Notes under the pieces: generated by a model
Database searches by the model: none
Seen by the model: the letters and a program-made list of their open reading frames with translations, nothing else
Told to the model about the DNA's origin: nothing
Position numbers and translations under genes: made by a program
NCBI GenBank assembly: GCA_030386875.1
Contig: CM059575.1
Location: forward strand, 42,624,859-42,688,858
DNA: 64,000 nt
Source of the DNA: Morinoia aosen
Lineage: Eukaryota; Arthropoda; Malacostraca; Amphipoda; Talitridae
Reading direction: 5' to 3'
Shown here: positions 31,690-44,200 of the stretch, piece after piece
How the letters are laid out: every line of letters begins with the position of its first letter
Numbering within the stretch: the first letter of the stretch is position 1

Positions 31690-31960
31690 AGGTTGATAGA
31701 GAGGAAGAAAAATTAAATTTCGTTCATTGGGTTAAAGTAGAAGACCTCGCCTTTTAAAGGTAGATAAAAAGAGACTGCCAGTAGGAAAGCAAGGGGGGGG
31801 GGGGCTTGGGGTGTAAGCCAGAGGAGGACAGAGTGTGAGCGGGAGGAGGGGGCAGGATGCTTGCGGTCGGCAGAGCAGAGCAGCGTTGCTTGCTGTCCTG
31901 CTTGGGGAAGAAAAGAGAAAAGAAAAAAGAAAGAAAAGAACTTCAACTTTTCCATCAGAA
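31690..31960 (-). promoter_or_regulatory. Probable 5' UTR / promoter of the OTU-LINE
   Basis: This strongly GC-skewed stretch (a C-rich run on the minus strand at about 31795-31804) lies just before the ORF1 ATG. It shares blocks with 32760-32960: CAGGATGCTTGCGGT, the GAGGGGG-rich core and CGCCTTTTAA. LINE promoters are usually internal to the 5' UTR, so a duplicated 5' UTR unit is plausible. The 5' end of the element is not sharp. Confidence 0.45.
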
Positions 31961-32199
31961 GATTGCTCTGGCGAACTATTCGAGAAACGTCGTATTGTTC
32001 AAATTTACTTCACATTGTGGAATTATGCTCTGTCTGTGAACACAGGCTTACTATGTTTAACATGGTAAATTATTTCCGAAGTTGCTGGATCAAGTTTATT
32101 TAATTTTTATATTTAAAAGTTCCTTCAAAGAAGAAGAATTTTTTTCTCCTTCTCACAATTATCGTCAATAGTTAACCAAAATTGTCCATCAAAAGAACA

Positions 32200-32330
32200 T
32201 GATAATAAGGAAGGGTAAATCGTTTCTTAATAAGGAAGGAATAAGGAATAAGGAAGGAAGGAAGGAATAAGGATAATAATGAAGGGTAATCGATAATAAG
32301 GAAGGGTAATTAAGAAGGGTAATCGTTTAC
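32200..32330 (+). repeat. AAGGAAT / AAGGGTAA-type simple repeat
   Basis: Irregular copies of (AATAAGGAAGG) and (GAAGGGTAATCG) run through this stretch. Confidence 0.75.
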
Positions 32331-32759
32331 ACATGAGTGAGGGCTAGCTTCTCATTTAGAATTTGAAACACCCAAAAATATTGCCATAAAAACATCACCT
32401 AAAAAACGTCACCAAAAACATAAGAAAATAGAGTTGCCCTTAGATGCTGGAGAAAGGAGGCGAGGAACTGGGAGAGCGTTGGTCGGCCGTGAATAATGAC
32501 GACAATGACGTTCAGACTTTTGCAGGTTGACACATTTTACTCATTCAGTTTCTCAACGTTTCATAATTACAAAATTTGTAATCCCTCTTTCACTTTTTAT
32601 GGCACTATTCACCAAAGTTAACTGGTGGGTCACTATTTCACCAAAAGAAAGTTAATTTTGTTTATTCAGAGGAGGTTGAAAATTGGGTGATTAACTTTCG
32701 ACAAGAAAGATAGGCATCATTGAAATATTTGCGAATGAGGGATTGCATTGCTTGTCCAC

Positions 32760-32960
32760 ATTTGAAAACGAAAAAGACCGCCTTTTAATGCCAGACGAAG
32801 AGAAGCCGCCCGTAAGACAGAGGGGGAGGGGTAGAGGAAAAGAGAAGGTGGAGTAGGCAGAGACGGGGGTGGGGGTGGGGATCAGGATGCTTGCGGTGAT
32901 CCAGCTTGAGCTTGGCGTTTCTCGTTCGTCTGCTTGTGAAGAAACCAATACAATTTTTTT
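32760..32960 (-). repeat. Second copy of the OTU-LINE 5' UTR-like block
   Basis: The order GACCGCCTTTTAA, a GAAGAGAAGCCGC segment, GAGGGGGAGGGG, GGGGTGGGGA and CAGGATGCTTGCGGT parallels 31745-31890. The ~800 bp between the two blocks is not recognisable LINE. It may be an upstream promoter repeat or a remnant of another 5' end. Confidence 0.45.
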
Positions 32961-33299
32961 TAAGGACTAGGTACTTCTATTACCTAATTCCTAATCTGCA
33001 TATGTACTGTCGTCAAGTAGCTCTTTGGAAACAGTCACAAATCCTAGAAAATACTGATATTAGGAGCAGCCTACTTCAACTGTAAATAATTGTTTAAAAT
33101 TTCTTCCATTCGGTATTTTGGGAAACTGTGTATATAGATGTACATAAAAAGCCCTGACGGGTTTTGCCTAATAAACCCCAGGAACTACCGAACAATAGAA
33201 ACTAACAGAGATCACCAAATAATGAGTTTTTCGCCTGTTTTCTCTCCTACTATCCTCTTCCCTTTCCTACTCTTTTTCTTCCGGCACCCCCTGTGCCAA

Positions 33300-33660
33300 A
33301 CTCTGGTTTTCCTCTCTTTCCTAAGGGCACCGCCTCCCCCCCCCCCCCTCACAGTTCAGTTCCCTCGCAACAACCCTGATATTCACACAAGTCTCCTCAC
33401 AGCAACGGCTCACACAAGGCATCTCCCAGCGAGCCTCACATCAGCGGCGCTCACAAGTCTTCTCCCTGCGACTCTCCTCGCAGCAGGCTACTCACAGCGA
33501 CTCGCCACGCAGCAGTCGTCTCCCAGCAACTCTGATTAGCACTACAAAACTCGGCCGCTCAGCAAGCAGTAGCCTCACGGCCTCCATCGCCACATCGACG
33601 GCTCACCGCTACGTCACGCATGCCGCGACTCACCGACAACCGTCGGTCCTCCAAGTCGTC
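33300..33660. other. CT/CA-rich compositional island
   Basis: After a C13-like run the strand is loosely periodic in CTCACAGCRRC / CTCGCAGCA / CTCCCAGC words. The translated frame (33138-33539) is low-complexity and shows no domain. It could be an LTR or satellite remnant; no partner copy is seen. Confidence 0.4.
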
Positions 33661-33869
33661 CTCGAGTACTGTACTACCTGACTGTAAATATTTACCTCAT
33701 GTGCCACACTGTCGGTGATCTTCAAAATAATACGGTTTTTATTCCAGTTGTGTCTTCCTCACCCTGCACCTCAAGCACTCACTTCGGGCATTGATATTTA
33801 AAGTCTGAAGATATTCACAATCTACCCGGAGCGTAAAGCTGCCTGAGGGAGAGCACTACAAAGTACAAT

Positions 33870-34260
33870 ACTGGGATTCAATTAGCACACCCATCTTATT
33901 CCGCACTACGTAATCATGCCGAAAAATGCGATGTACGTAGATCTTCTGCCAACTTCAAAGTCTTACTCAACCTCTAGTCCCAATGAGCTCGAGAGTTTAG
34001 GCTTTACATATTTCTATGCGAAAACCGTAAAACCTGCCTTATGAAAAACATGGTAGTTCATAAACTTTGTCAATAGTAAATAGATCGCAATCTTTTAAAT
34101 ATTATTTTTCTTTGACTATTCTGTTTTCGTGATATCTCTTAATGTTTGCCATTTACTGTATTTTGAACTTATATTTCCTTGACATAATAATTCATCCTAA
34201 TTAAACTGATGATGGAGCTGGACTCCGAAACCTTCACCTATTAAATTTGATTAATTTCCT
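33870..34260 (+). pseudogene. Penelope-like element 3' fragment
   Basis: Broken frames read SYSALRNHAEKCDVRRSSAN, FKVLLN and later FTYLYAKTVKPAL, the end of the Penelope GIY-YIG domain (SAIRxHxxxC ... NFKV ... ILE-K-KP). A hammerhead-like motif follows at 34206, as in the other Penelope copies here. Confidence 0.65.
34203..34240 (+). ncRNA. Hammerhead ribozyme-like core
   Basis: CTGATGA (34206-34212), stem II GGAG-CTGGA-CTCC, then GAAAC (34227-34231). The core is intact; the other helices were not established. Confidence 0.6.
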
Positions 34261-34261
34261 C

Positions 34262-37200
34262 GTTTTCAAGTTCCTCAATGGTACTCATCATGTATGTAGG
34301 GATAGTTGGTTTCAACTTTCCGAGCGGCCGGGTTGCTTCCTTTTCACATGAACAATAAATTATTTTCTTTCATAAATTCTCAACCACATTGCTTACTATG
34401 GCAATACAGCTAAAAGCTATCGTATCTGAGTAAATGGAGACTATGTCCTCCAATACGTTCTTATCGATGTTCATCGTCTTTCTTATTGTGATCGATATTC
34501 TTTAGTATTTTCAAACTGAGATTAAACTCACCTAGCGATTGCACTTTATACTTTTTCTCTCGATATTTTATTCAACCTACGACGCGGCTATTATGATACC
34601 TGTAGTGTTTTACGTACTAATTAATGACCTCTTTTCAAAAAATATTTGAAAACGAATGTTATAATAGAAATTGCACATCAACTTTATTGGAAATTGAGTG
34701 TCTCTTTCTTTTCTCTTAGGCCTAACAGAGTAAAGCCTAAAAAGTCATCTTAATAGAATGCTGTTAGAATAAAATCCTGTACACGAAATTCATTGACAAA
34801 ATATTTGAGATTCTGCCTCGCTCATGAACAACTTGTCGGTAGAATTTTCCATCCCACTGATTGGTAAAAATTTTTCCGATCTCGAAGATTGGAAAAAGAT
34901 TCATATTTCCTGTCACAACGAAAAACAAAATTTTAAAACAATAGCACCGACTACAAGACATTCAAATAGTAGATCCATTACACTTCACAACAGTAACAGC
35001 AAAGCTGCAATACAGTCGATACTAAACAATCAGAATAGTGCCACTACGTTGACCTAACTAAATAATGTTGCCAGAGTAAAATTTCGATTAGTCTGAAACA
35101 AGTAACAGACCACGCTAACGTAGAAACTGTGCAGAAGCTTAACGAATGTTGACACTACCTCTGACCTAATAAAGGATTGAAACGCGAAACTCTCTATGCT
35201 AGCTAGCAACCCTTCCTGACTGCGATTGATAGATAATGGTGGTGTTTTACGGTAGTTTGAACACTCCAAAACACTAATTTAATCATCCGACAGCCGAACT
35301 CTCACGGATGACAGCATGGGGCAGTGGTGCAGGATAGAGATCTTCTTTGAAAGTCCGAAGAAAGCCGTCGGTGTTCTAGCTAAACGTAGGTCACAGCAGT
35401 TGACAGTACTTGTGCATGTTTTTTAGTTTTGATTGAGCTTGCACACTTTGAAAATTTCTTTACTTTGAATCAGTGATGCACCTGATAATACATGTACACG
35501 CTCACCACAATATTAATTTCATGTTCAGTGGTACTTCATACCTTGCTCTACAAGGGAAGTTCGGCACCTGTCCTTTCCATATCGCGGAGGCTCAAGATAT
35601 GCTGAATGGTAATAAGAAAATCGATCAATTCTTAGATATTTATTTCAAGTTTCGCACTACTAACATGGCTGTAAAACGCTAGTATATACACAAAAAATGT
35701 GCACCACTAAGTTGATCCGCTTTTCTGTCAACGAAAGAAAAACAACACATACGCACTAGGACAGAAGTGCTACAGAGCGCAGGATCGTTTAGGCAAGCTG
35801 CCATGTCAGATTGCCATGCACGGAAATTCAGCTAAGTTGATTCGCAACCCTTGTACCAACATCAACACGACTTGACCTCCTTGTCAACAAGATAGAGCTA
35901 CAACCACTGAGGCACCACAAGTTCTCAAATCTTGGGACAACGCAGCGAAGCAGCATCATAACCGTGACGTTTCGCGCTCCTCAACACAAGAACAGTTCAG
36001 ATCAACATCACCCTGGGATTACTTAATCGGAATATTTTGTACAAAAGCTTCAGGAATTGCTGATGGGCTGAAATAGTTCGTTGCTGAGAGCGATGAGAGA
36101 AACCTGAATAACATAGGCTGAATTTAAAGTGAGCGTAAAGATTTCATTGCGAGCTCACATCAAACGACGATCAGTTCGTATGAATAATTTTTATCTAAAT
36201 GCAATCCTAAGAAAACAGATGGCTTTTCTTGCATTGATAGCACAGATGCGAATGAAATGACGACTGCGTGCAAGCGAATAATACTAAGCAAACTAACAAC
36301 AATGGCAGAAATTGGAAGTAATAATAATTAGAAGGAATATTTTGTACGAGGGCATCCCTAAATGTTGGTATGTTCTAATTCCCTCATAATATTATGACCA
36401 TTAATTTCTTGATGGTTATGACAATGACTTAATATCGCTATGGTCAATATTTTATGTGTAGTACTGCCAAATATTCGAGGAAAAAAGCAAGTTGTTGTAG
36501 CGAGGTGTATTCTAGAACCAAAACATTTTAGAAGATCCTTCGCGAATCTGGGCTCAATTCCTCGCTCAGTGTTTCCTTGTTGTCTGATCCCCTTGTGCTC
36601 CATCGAAATGCCTTCCGGAGGTTACGTGAGGGGACAGTTGCTGATGTTCTCTCTCTTTCCAGCAATGTGCAATGTACATTACTGAATGGTAATACACGCT
36701 GGTAATATACACCATTTCTCTCTCACATTTGCCCAATTATGTATTGTTCAAAAACGAATTCTTGTTTCGTTCGTCTGACCCTCCGGGCTGGATAAGGGAA
36801 AGCGGATTCAAACAAGATTAGATTTTGCTACAGTTGTCTAGCAAAAATGGACATCAAGTGCCAATTAATGACAGAAATTCGAACGTAGTAATTGGACGAG
36901 TTTTTTAGGTGATCTTTAAAGTAACATACGAGCTCAGTTCATGTTGATCAAGGAATGAAGCCCCACCTGAAGCCATTTCAAAACATGTCTCTTATCAGAG
37001 TGACTTGCGCACTAGGAAGACAGATGGTACCTTTTCTACCATTGATATACTTTATTTCTACATCATGTTACAGTAAAATAGAGCTTTTAATATATTACAA
37101 TATTGACTTCATCTCAGAAGATGAACTGCAGATTCACAGATCTCTCGGTCACAATCAGCAGCTGCGTCGAAAACTTTGAGTGCACCTCATCTTCCAAATC

Positions 37201-38479
37201 CAGGTTGGCTCAACAATGCGACAACAACCCTAATTTTCGGCATCGTATCTTAGGCATCCAATTAGAAAATATTTCTTCTGAAAACTGGACCATCAGAAAA
37301 ATTTGCCGAAAAAAGAATGGAACCCTCCACCGTGACCACTGAATGGATCTGTGAAAGAAAAACAAAACACGTTTTCATGACATGAACATTTATGGATATT
37401 TCCAAACCAAGTTCAATTCATAATTAGATAATGAAAGAACATTGGAGTACGAAGTTCTTAACATGGGCTTAATCCCTGTACTATATTCCCACGAAGACAT
37501 ACAATTAATTTTGAGTCTTTGAGAAAACCATCAAATGGAACAGAGATGTAATTGCGAGCGAAATGAACACCGCTGCCGGGAATCTAGTCACATTACGTCG
37601 GATGGCAAAGCTTTTATAGCAAGCACAACCAGAACCTAGCTTTCATGCTAAAGTTTCTAGGTTCACTACTCATTGCTTCATGGTATTCTTGATATAATTG
37701 CAACAAAGAAAAGTGCTCTTTTCCAAGAAATTTTTGGTGCTGTACAGGTATACAAATACTACAAACAGCATATTCGTAAGTTTATATAGCTCATTTTTTA
37801 GATTTTTATTTACACTCAAACGAATCGAAGGAAGTCGGCAGAAGTTAGACTTCACCGACACTTGGTTTCAACGAGTCCGTTACACTTACTAAAAATGTTC
37901 AAGAACAACTTTCGACAAAGTGAGGAAAGTCACAAAATAACACTCACCATGGCTACGCTGCACAAAATTGTCGAAATGATAAGCAGGAGCCCTGTCTAAA
38001 GACCGACATGAAGACAAGCTAGTTTACCAATACAGTATGGCGATGGTGTTCCTCACTAACCCTTCCGTACTCAAACAACACAATATGGATAAAAATCTCA
38101 AATCACTCTCAACCACACGCCAGCCAATGACACTTTTAATCACTCAGTGAAAGTTCCTCTCATGTTGACAAAATTTATCGGTGTAACAAGGTGTCTGAAA
38201 TTCTGCTCAGCCAAATGAGGTAAGACATTCCAATACTTTCATACGTAACTCTTCAAGAATCAATCTACACGTTGTATAGATTTTATCAATGTATTCGATG
38301 AGTGGAGAAAATACACGTGTGATTGCTTACGTATATAAGCACGTGACAGTCGATCTTAACACAACGCATCAAGTATCGCAATGGGGCCACATGTTCACAT
38401 CATAAACTAATGCGTGGGTGAACCTCAAACGAGAGATGGTTGCAATACTCCACAACACTGTCACTCTCGAATGGATTAA
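34262..38479. other. Long stretch without recognised genes
   Basis: Only short frames are present. A diverged LINE tail (TTTATTGGAAATTGAGTG then CTTT-rich) lies at 34683-34720. The longest frames (34824-35057, 36440-36685) have no motif I know. The last coding exon of the HAX1-like gene may lie here or further left, but I could not place it. Confidence 0.4.
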
Positions 38480-39038
38480 CCCTTTCGGTACGATAATTCA
38501 AATGGTTTGGGTAAAAACTTCCAGGGGAAAAAATTATCATTACCCTGAATTGTCAGTGTGTCCTAGTGTGGGTTCTTTTAGCTTAAACAAGTGCCTACTT
38601 TTTTTTTTAATTCAACAATTTTTTCAATCTTTAAGCTCTATGCTTGGTGACAGGTATCTTTTCGACATTCATAAAAATTTTCGACGTTGATTAAAAAAGT
38701 TTTTGTACTTACGAATAAATTATTCAGACGTTTTTGCCCGAATTTATCAAACACAAACGAAGTTCAGAAAAAATTGGTGAAGTTAAATAGAGAGGTTATT
38801 GAATGTGTTGCACGGATCCTGTGGCATGAACTTAGAGGTAACCTATGGTAATTTACGCGTGCAGGCTTCTGGAAATGCTTAAAAACTAGTTTAATGAATG
38901 CTTGTAATATCCCTAATTTTATTATTGACTCCAAAATATTTCCTCACTAGTAAAATTACTTCAAAACTAGGTCTGATGCCCTACACTGGTAGCTCACTAG
39001 CCAACTTGGCACTGGAATAGCCGTCAGTACCGAAAGGG
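38480..39038. mobile_element. piggyBac-like miniature element (TTAA flanks)
   Basis: TTAA (38476-38479) precedes CCCTTTCGGTAC and TTAA (39039-39042) follows GTACCGAAAGGG, giving 12-bp perfect inverted repeats starting CCC and a TTAA duplication as in piggyBac-type elements. The 559-bp interior has no transposase; a 90-codon frame at 38418-38690 crosses the boundary and is fortuitous. Confidence 0.8.
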
Positions 39039-39042
39039 TTAA

Positions 39043-41143
39043 ATATCAGTTGTGGTGACGCATCATTTACCCAATAACTTGTGTCAATCATTCTTCAGTT
39101 TCCCACAAGATGCTTTCAGCGTCAGACTAAAAATCTGATGTATGTTGTCCTTGGATATATTCAAAACATGGATTTATAAATTGGAAACAGATGATTGCGG
39201 GCAAGATCTAGAATTTCAAGCATCCACCAAGGACGCCAAAAAACTCGAGTCGGAATCACTGCTTTCTTATTCCCGATACACAAAATGTAAAAAGTTCATA
39301 TCAGAGTTAACGTAGAGGCAATTGATGAGAAATTTTTTGATGAACGTGCTAATTTGATCGATCAACAGTAATACAAGCACGAGAGTTACCGATAGCCTCT
39401 GCACAAATATTCTAATAAAGCTAGCCTTCTTTTTGCAGCAAATACTTCAATCAAATCTTCCAATCTGATTGCTAAGCTGATTAATGGCATTTCTACATAT
39501 AAATTCAACTATATACTACAACAACTTCAATTCGGGCAGTACTTATAAGACGTAATGCCAGGATTTTGTAAAATTTTGGGATAATGTGCTTGATTAGAAA
39601 TTGTTTTTATCTGTGCACTGTTGATACTTACGTTATATAAGATTACTGCAACATGTATACGAGACTTGCGCAAGAGGCGGGCATAAAATCTAGAAATGTT
39701 ACTCACTACTTCACAATAGTCTTCACTTAAAAAAGTAAAATTGAGAAGTTATTGGAAGCTTGGACAATTATTGAATGGAAGAACTGCTAGGGCATTCCTG
39801 GGGAATAGTATACGACCTAATATTGTATCAGGTGCGAACAGCATTCAACGGCGACCAGTTCAGAGGGAAACTAAATTTGCGATTTAAAGTTGCCATTTCA
39901 CCATAAAAACTGTTCAACTCCCATAAAATGTGATACAGAACACATCAATGATTTCAATAGTTTCAGATGTGTATTTGAAACAAAATAAAATAAAAAGGAA
40001 ACTTATGGCACAGTTTTGGAAAAAACCACGAGCCACCCAGAGCATCGAGACTAAAAAACTTCACCAAGAGAAAGCAAATACTGCAGGATAGGTCAATAAA
40101 AAGCCATTTGATCGTCCGGTGGAAGTGCAACAAAGTGAATTTAAAGCGATAAGCGCGTTTGAATCTACGTGGAAAAATGAATGCAATTCAATTCAGAAGT
40201 GAACATTAAAACTTTCATGTTATTCCTTTAATTAGAACTATGTTATCTTCCGAATACTGAGTTCAGCAATCAGGAAATGATCAGCATCAATGAATACACT
40301 TTTGCTCAAGCTCAAATAACTAAAATACACCGCTACTCAAAATGAAATTATTGGAATATCCAAATTCTGTTGATAATATCAATGCATGAGTCAATGTCTT
40401 TTAAGTTACATAATTGGGCACAAATGACCGGCATCTGAAATTGCTACACTGAGAAACTGGGAAGTATCAAACCGAAAAATGCACAACAGAGAGAGAAGAG
40501 AGAATTAGACTTATAATAAAATTATGTTAAGCAAAATGAAAGTACTCTCATGCCGTTTCTCATGATATACGGTGCACAGCTCGGAATGTTTTTTCCTATC
40601 GTAATGCTTCTTAGACAAAAAAAATATGCAGCATTTACATACCCAGTTGTGAGAAGCAATTGAATATGACAAATGAGAGTATCCTCACGCTTGTAAACCC
40701 CAACGTAGAACAAAGGTTTGTGCCTCCCATCGAATCTTCAACAGGAGACCAGAGCTAAAACTTTGATCAACCACTTCACAGCATAAATAGACTTTTATCA
40801 TAACAAAACTTTAGGAGGGTAACTATATTAATGACATAAGAAAAGCTGTAGCTCGTGAAAGACTCTTAGACTCTAAAGCAATAGAAAAGCAGCACAATCA
40901 TCATATGAGGACTGACCGTAATAACATCAATAGAGTAAGACCCAATGAATCCACGGCCATCACAAACTATAGAATGTACATTGTTTAACCGGCAGGTTGA
41001 GAGAGGACTCTGAAAGATGGTTTGGGCTGACAGTTTTCAGGGAATTTTGCACCACATCCAAAAGAAGGGAAAGCAGAAATGGTATGGAAAGAAGGCGCGC
41101 TCCACTAAAAAGTCTCAATGAACCTAGAGCAGCAAATACTCAC
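39043..41143. other. Sequence downstream of the HAX1-like exons, unassigned
   Basis: It should be intron or 3' end of the minus-strand HAX1-like gene. I looked for an acceptor taking up phase 1 and a short final exon and found nothing convincing (see rejected items). Confidence 0.4.
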
Positions 41144-41240
41144 TGGGCACGAGGCTCTGAGTGGTGGCAGGATCCAACTCTGTAACGGTGACCTCTTCTC
41201 TGCCGCTGCTATCTCGGTACGTGCGCCGCTCCTCGATCAC
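41144..41240 (-). CDS. HAX1: HAX1-like exon with VEERRT motif
   Basis: An acceptor TACGGCGGCAG precedes GTG ATC GAG GAG CGG CGC. The product is VIEERRTYRDSSGREEVTVT followed by ELDPATTQSLVP. A donor A|GTGAGTATTT ends it in phase 1. It joins the upstream exon exactly after PDG (phase 0). It matches the HAX1 stretch that follows the PDG turn. Confidence 0.85.
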
Positions 41241-44200
41241 CTGCCGCCGTACAGGGAGCTCAGGTTACCGCTAAAAACTATGCTGTCCGCAGTGTTCTCC
41301 AGCTTAGGGAGATGAAACGTGTTCATTGCCCTTAGAACACAACGGATTTTGCCCTGAGTACGTTCGGTGGAAATCCCACCTGGATTTAATGTTTCAAGGT
41401 TGAACGCCTTCTGGGCCACGTCACTCAACTTGCAGGACAGAACCATGCTGTTACATGTAAAGTTTCACCAGCGACCAGGGATAATTTAAAAACCTTCGCA
41501 GTAGGTGAGATGGCCCGAAAGCGAAGCATCTCCTAGTACTCTCACAACTGTTGTACAGACAAAAATGCGCAGGGACATTTCCCTACTTCTGATTACTAAA
41601 TAATTTATCTACTTCCATACGAGTTCTTCTAAATGCAATTAATAGAACTGAAAAAAAAATTTATAAAATTTATATACTTTTAAAATATTTTTATACCTAA
41701 ATATTTGTTTTCAAAATTCTGCTACAACCCTTTTTAGTCTACAAGATATCGCAATAAAAATGGAAAACGTCATTCGGTTTATTGAATTTTTACTCAACAC
41801 TGAGCTGAGTACGCAGGGTGAAATGCAAATAGGATTCGGGTTCTAATGTTAATGAGTACTATGGACGTTCTTTAGCCAGAAGACTCAACCGAACACACAA
41901 GAGCATAGCTCACCGAGTAGCAGAACAGAGAGAGGATTAGATTAGTTGTTAGTTTTAGCCTCCCTACCCAGCAACAAATGCGATCCAAAGAGAGGAAGGC
42001 ACCATTAAGTATGGAGTTAAGGGAACGCGGAATCTACGCAGAAAGGCATAGAAACAGTAAGTTGTGAAAGAAGATCATGAAACAAGACCAAAGTTGAAGA
42101 GGAAAGTAGTAGGTGCTGAAGAACAGGACAGCAGTGAACCGAAAAAAGGTGGTCCTTAACATAACAAAAACATTATATTTGAATAAAAAAGAAGGTCTAC
42201 CTAACTCACAGCTCGGGCCCTGACATTGTCCCCCTGGGAGCGCTAGTTCCCATAGATACAATAATTGTATCCCCCTGAGGGGAACAGAGAGAGGAACACG
42301 TTTGCATTTAGTTACACAGAAATTTGGTTCTGTGTAACCAACATTTGGTTAAACAGAATAATCAGTTCAAATGAAAGTAAACACAAGACAATTCCATAAC
42401 ATCCAAACTGTAAACTGTTTCACAAAACATTCATATTTTCTCAAAATCAAATGAGGTATTAAAAAATTTAATCAAATGTTTGAATTTAGAAATACGAGGC
42501 GTGTCCGTAAAATAAGTTCCACGGGCTGCTGCTGGTGCCAGGATCGCTTCTATGCGCGGCCAGGCAACAGAGGCAGGTTGTTTGGCTCCCCCACTCCAAT
42601 CCCCCACCAAACCAGCGTCGCTGCAACGCTCAGCCTTGGCTCAGCAGCCGTCAGCACAGCTCAGCAGCAGCTTTTCGCACAGCTCCCGAACTGTAATCCG
42701 TCGATCTTCAAGCATTGCCGCTTCGACTTTGGAAACTGTTTCGTCAGAAACCGATGGCCGCCCTGCACGGGCTTCGTAGTGGACGCCTGTTCGGCCATTT
42801 TCAAAGTCCTTGACTCATCTGCACACCATCCCGGAGCTCATACACTCTTCTCCATACACTTGACAAAGTTCTTCGTGAATATCCTTTGCCGATTTCTTCT
42901 TAGCGGCCAGGAAACGAATAACAGACCGCAACTCGCAGATGGCGGGAGACGCGGGAGGGGGTTCCATCGCTGACGGCTGCTGAGCCAAGGCTGAGCATCG
43001 CAGCGACGCTGGCTTGGTGGGGGATTGGAGAGGGGGAGCCAAACAACCTGCCTCTGTTGCCTGGCCGCGCATAGAAGCGATCCTGGCGCCAGCAGCAGCC
43101 CGTGGAACTTATTTTACGGACACGCCTCGTAGTTGAGCAATATTTCTTGGAATACTTTGCTCGTTTAGAACACTTAAGACTAATACAAAAATAGCAGAAC
43201 ATAAGCAATGTATTTGATTCAGTCCATAAAAAGTTTTGGTACAATGTTTTGCATGTTAGTTTAAGCCTCCGTAATCGCAACAAAGGCGCTCTAAAGATGA
43301 GGAGGAGAATGGCACCGTTTAATATGGAGTTGAAAAAAAAAGGAACGCAGAATATATGTACAAGGTGTTTAGGAACAGTAAGTTCAGAAATAAGTTCGTG
43401 AAACGCGATACAAGTGCAAGAAGAAAGTAAAAGGCGCTGAAAAACAGGACAGCAGTGAACCGACAAAAAGATGCTCCGTAACAAAACAAAAACCTATTTC
43501 AACATAAGGTAGCCTACCTAACCTTTAGCACAGGAATTCCCCCTAGGAATGCTAATTTCTCTAGATACAACGGTTGTATCCGCCTGAGGGTTTGGTATAT
43601 TGAATAAATTTATAATTATTCCATATATATATCTCTCTGACATTCGTCATAATTAATCAATATATCTAGGACCATCCAAATTTAAAAAAAATATTCAGAT
43701 TTACAACTGACAGTCGAAAAGCAACACTGATGACAGTAGACGCTGAGTACATGATGTTTGTGGAACACGTTTCACGTACTTCCGTGCAAGACTGGTGTGG
43801 TAAACATTCATGCTGAATAGTTTCTAAATATTTGATTCCTTGCAATAAAAACGTTTTAAAGTATTCAAAAACATAGACCATATTTGAACACATAATTTTG
43901 TAATGAAGCGCTAAAATGTGTTTTTTGAAATTTATTATGAAACAAATTTTTGACAAATTTTCTTAGTAGTACAGTAGTAGTTAAATTTTTAAAACAAATT
44001 TTTTCAAAGATACAAATACATTCAAATACTGCCCAACGATGAGTGAGGGCTGGTGAACAGATCACCGGATGTGTTGTTGTGTGTAGAATGCAAGGCTCGT
44101 GAAAGGAAAAAATGAGTAGAGACAAAGCTGTTTTTGAGCAGTATTCTGATCGACCATGATTGCGAGACAAGCGTTCTGAGATCAAGATGAATTTAACTTG

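Larger units (their letters stand above)
24318..31960 (-). mobile_element. Near-complete LINE with an OTU protease domain
   Basis: Minus-strand order: GC-skewed 5' UTR (31960-31690), ORF1 (31685-29522), OTU domain (29525-29046), AP-endonuclease (about 29042-27996), linker and RT (28068-26078), then a ~1.75-kb 3' UTR rich in (CA)/(TA) ending with a hairpin, TATTGGAAATAAACTG and a CTTT tail at about 24318. All parts are present in the expected order, so the copy is close to full length (~7.6 kb). It is disabled by frameshifts near 31330, 31150, 28045 and 27610 and by in-frame TGAs at 30662, 29046 and 26621. A truncated sibling lies at 10499-14410. Endonuclease and RT motifs are jockey/CR1-like; I cannot fix the clade. 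Confidence 0.9.

Noticed and set aside
33138..33539. 133-codon frame with poly-Pro and Ser/Ala/Leu repeats
   Set aside because: Low-complexity translation of a CT/CA-rich island; no domain and no splice context.
40950..41025. Possible last exon of the HAX1-like gene (CTGTCAG then CC CAA ACC ATC)
   Set aside because: Phase fits (1), but the pyrimidine tract is poor and the product TQTIFQSPLSTC does not resemble the family C-terminus.
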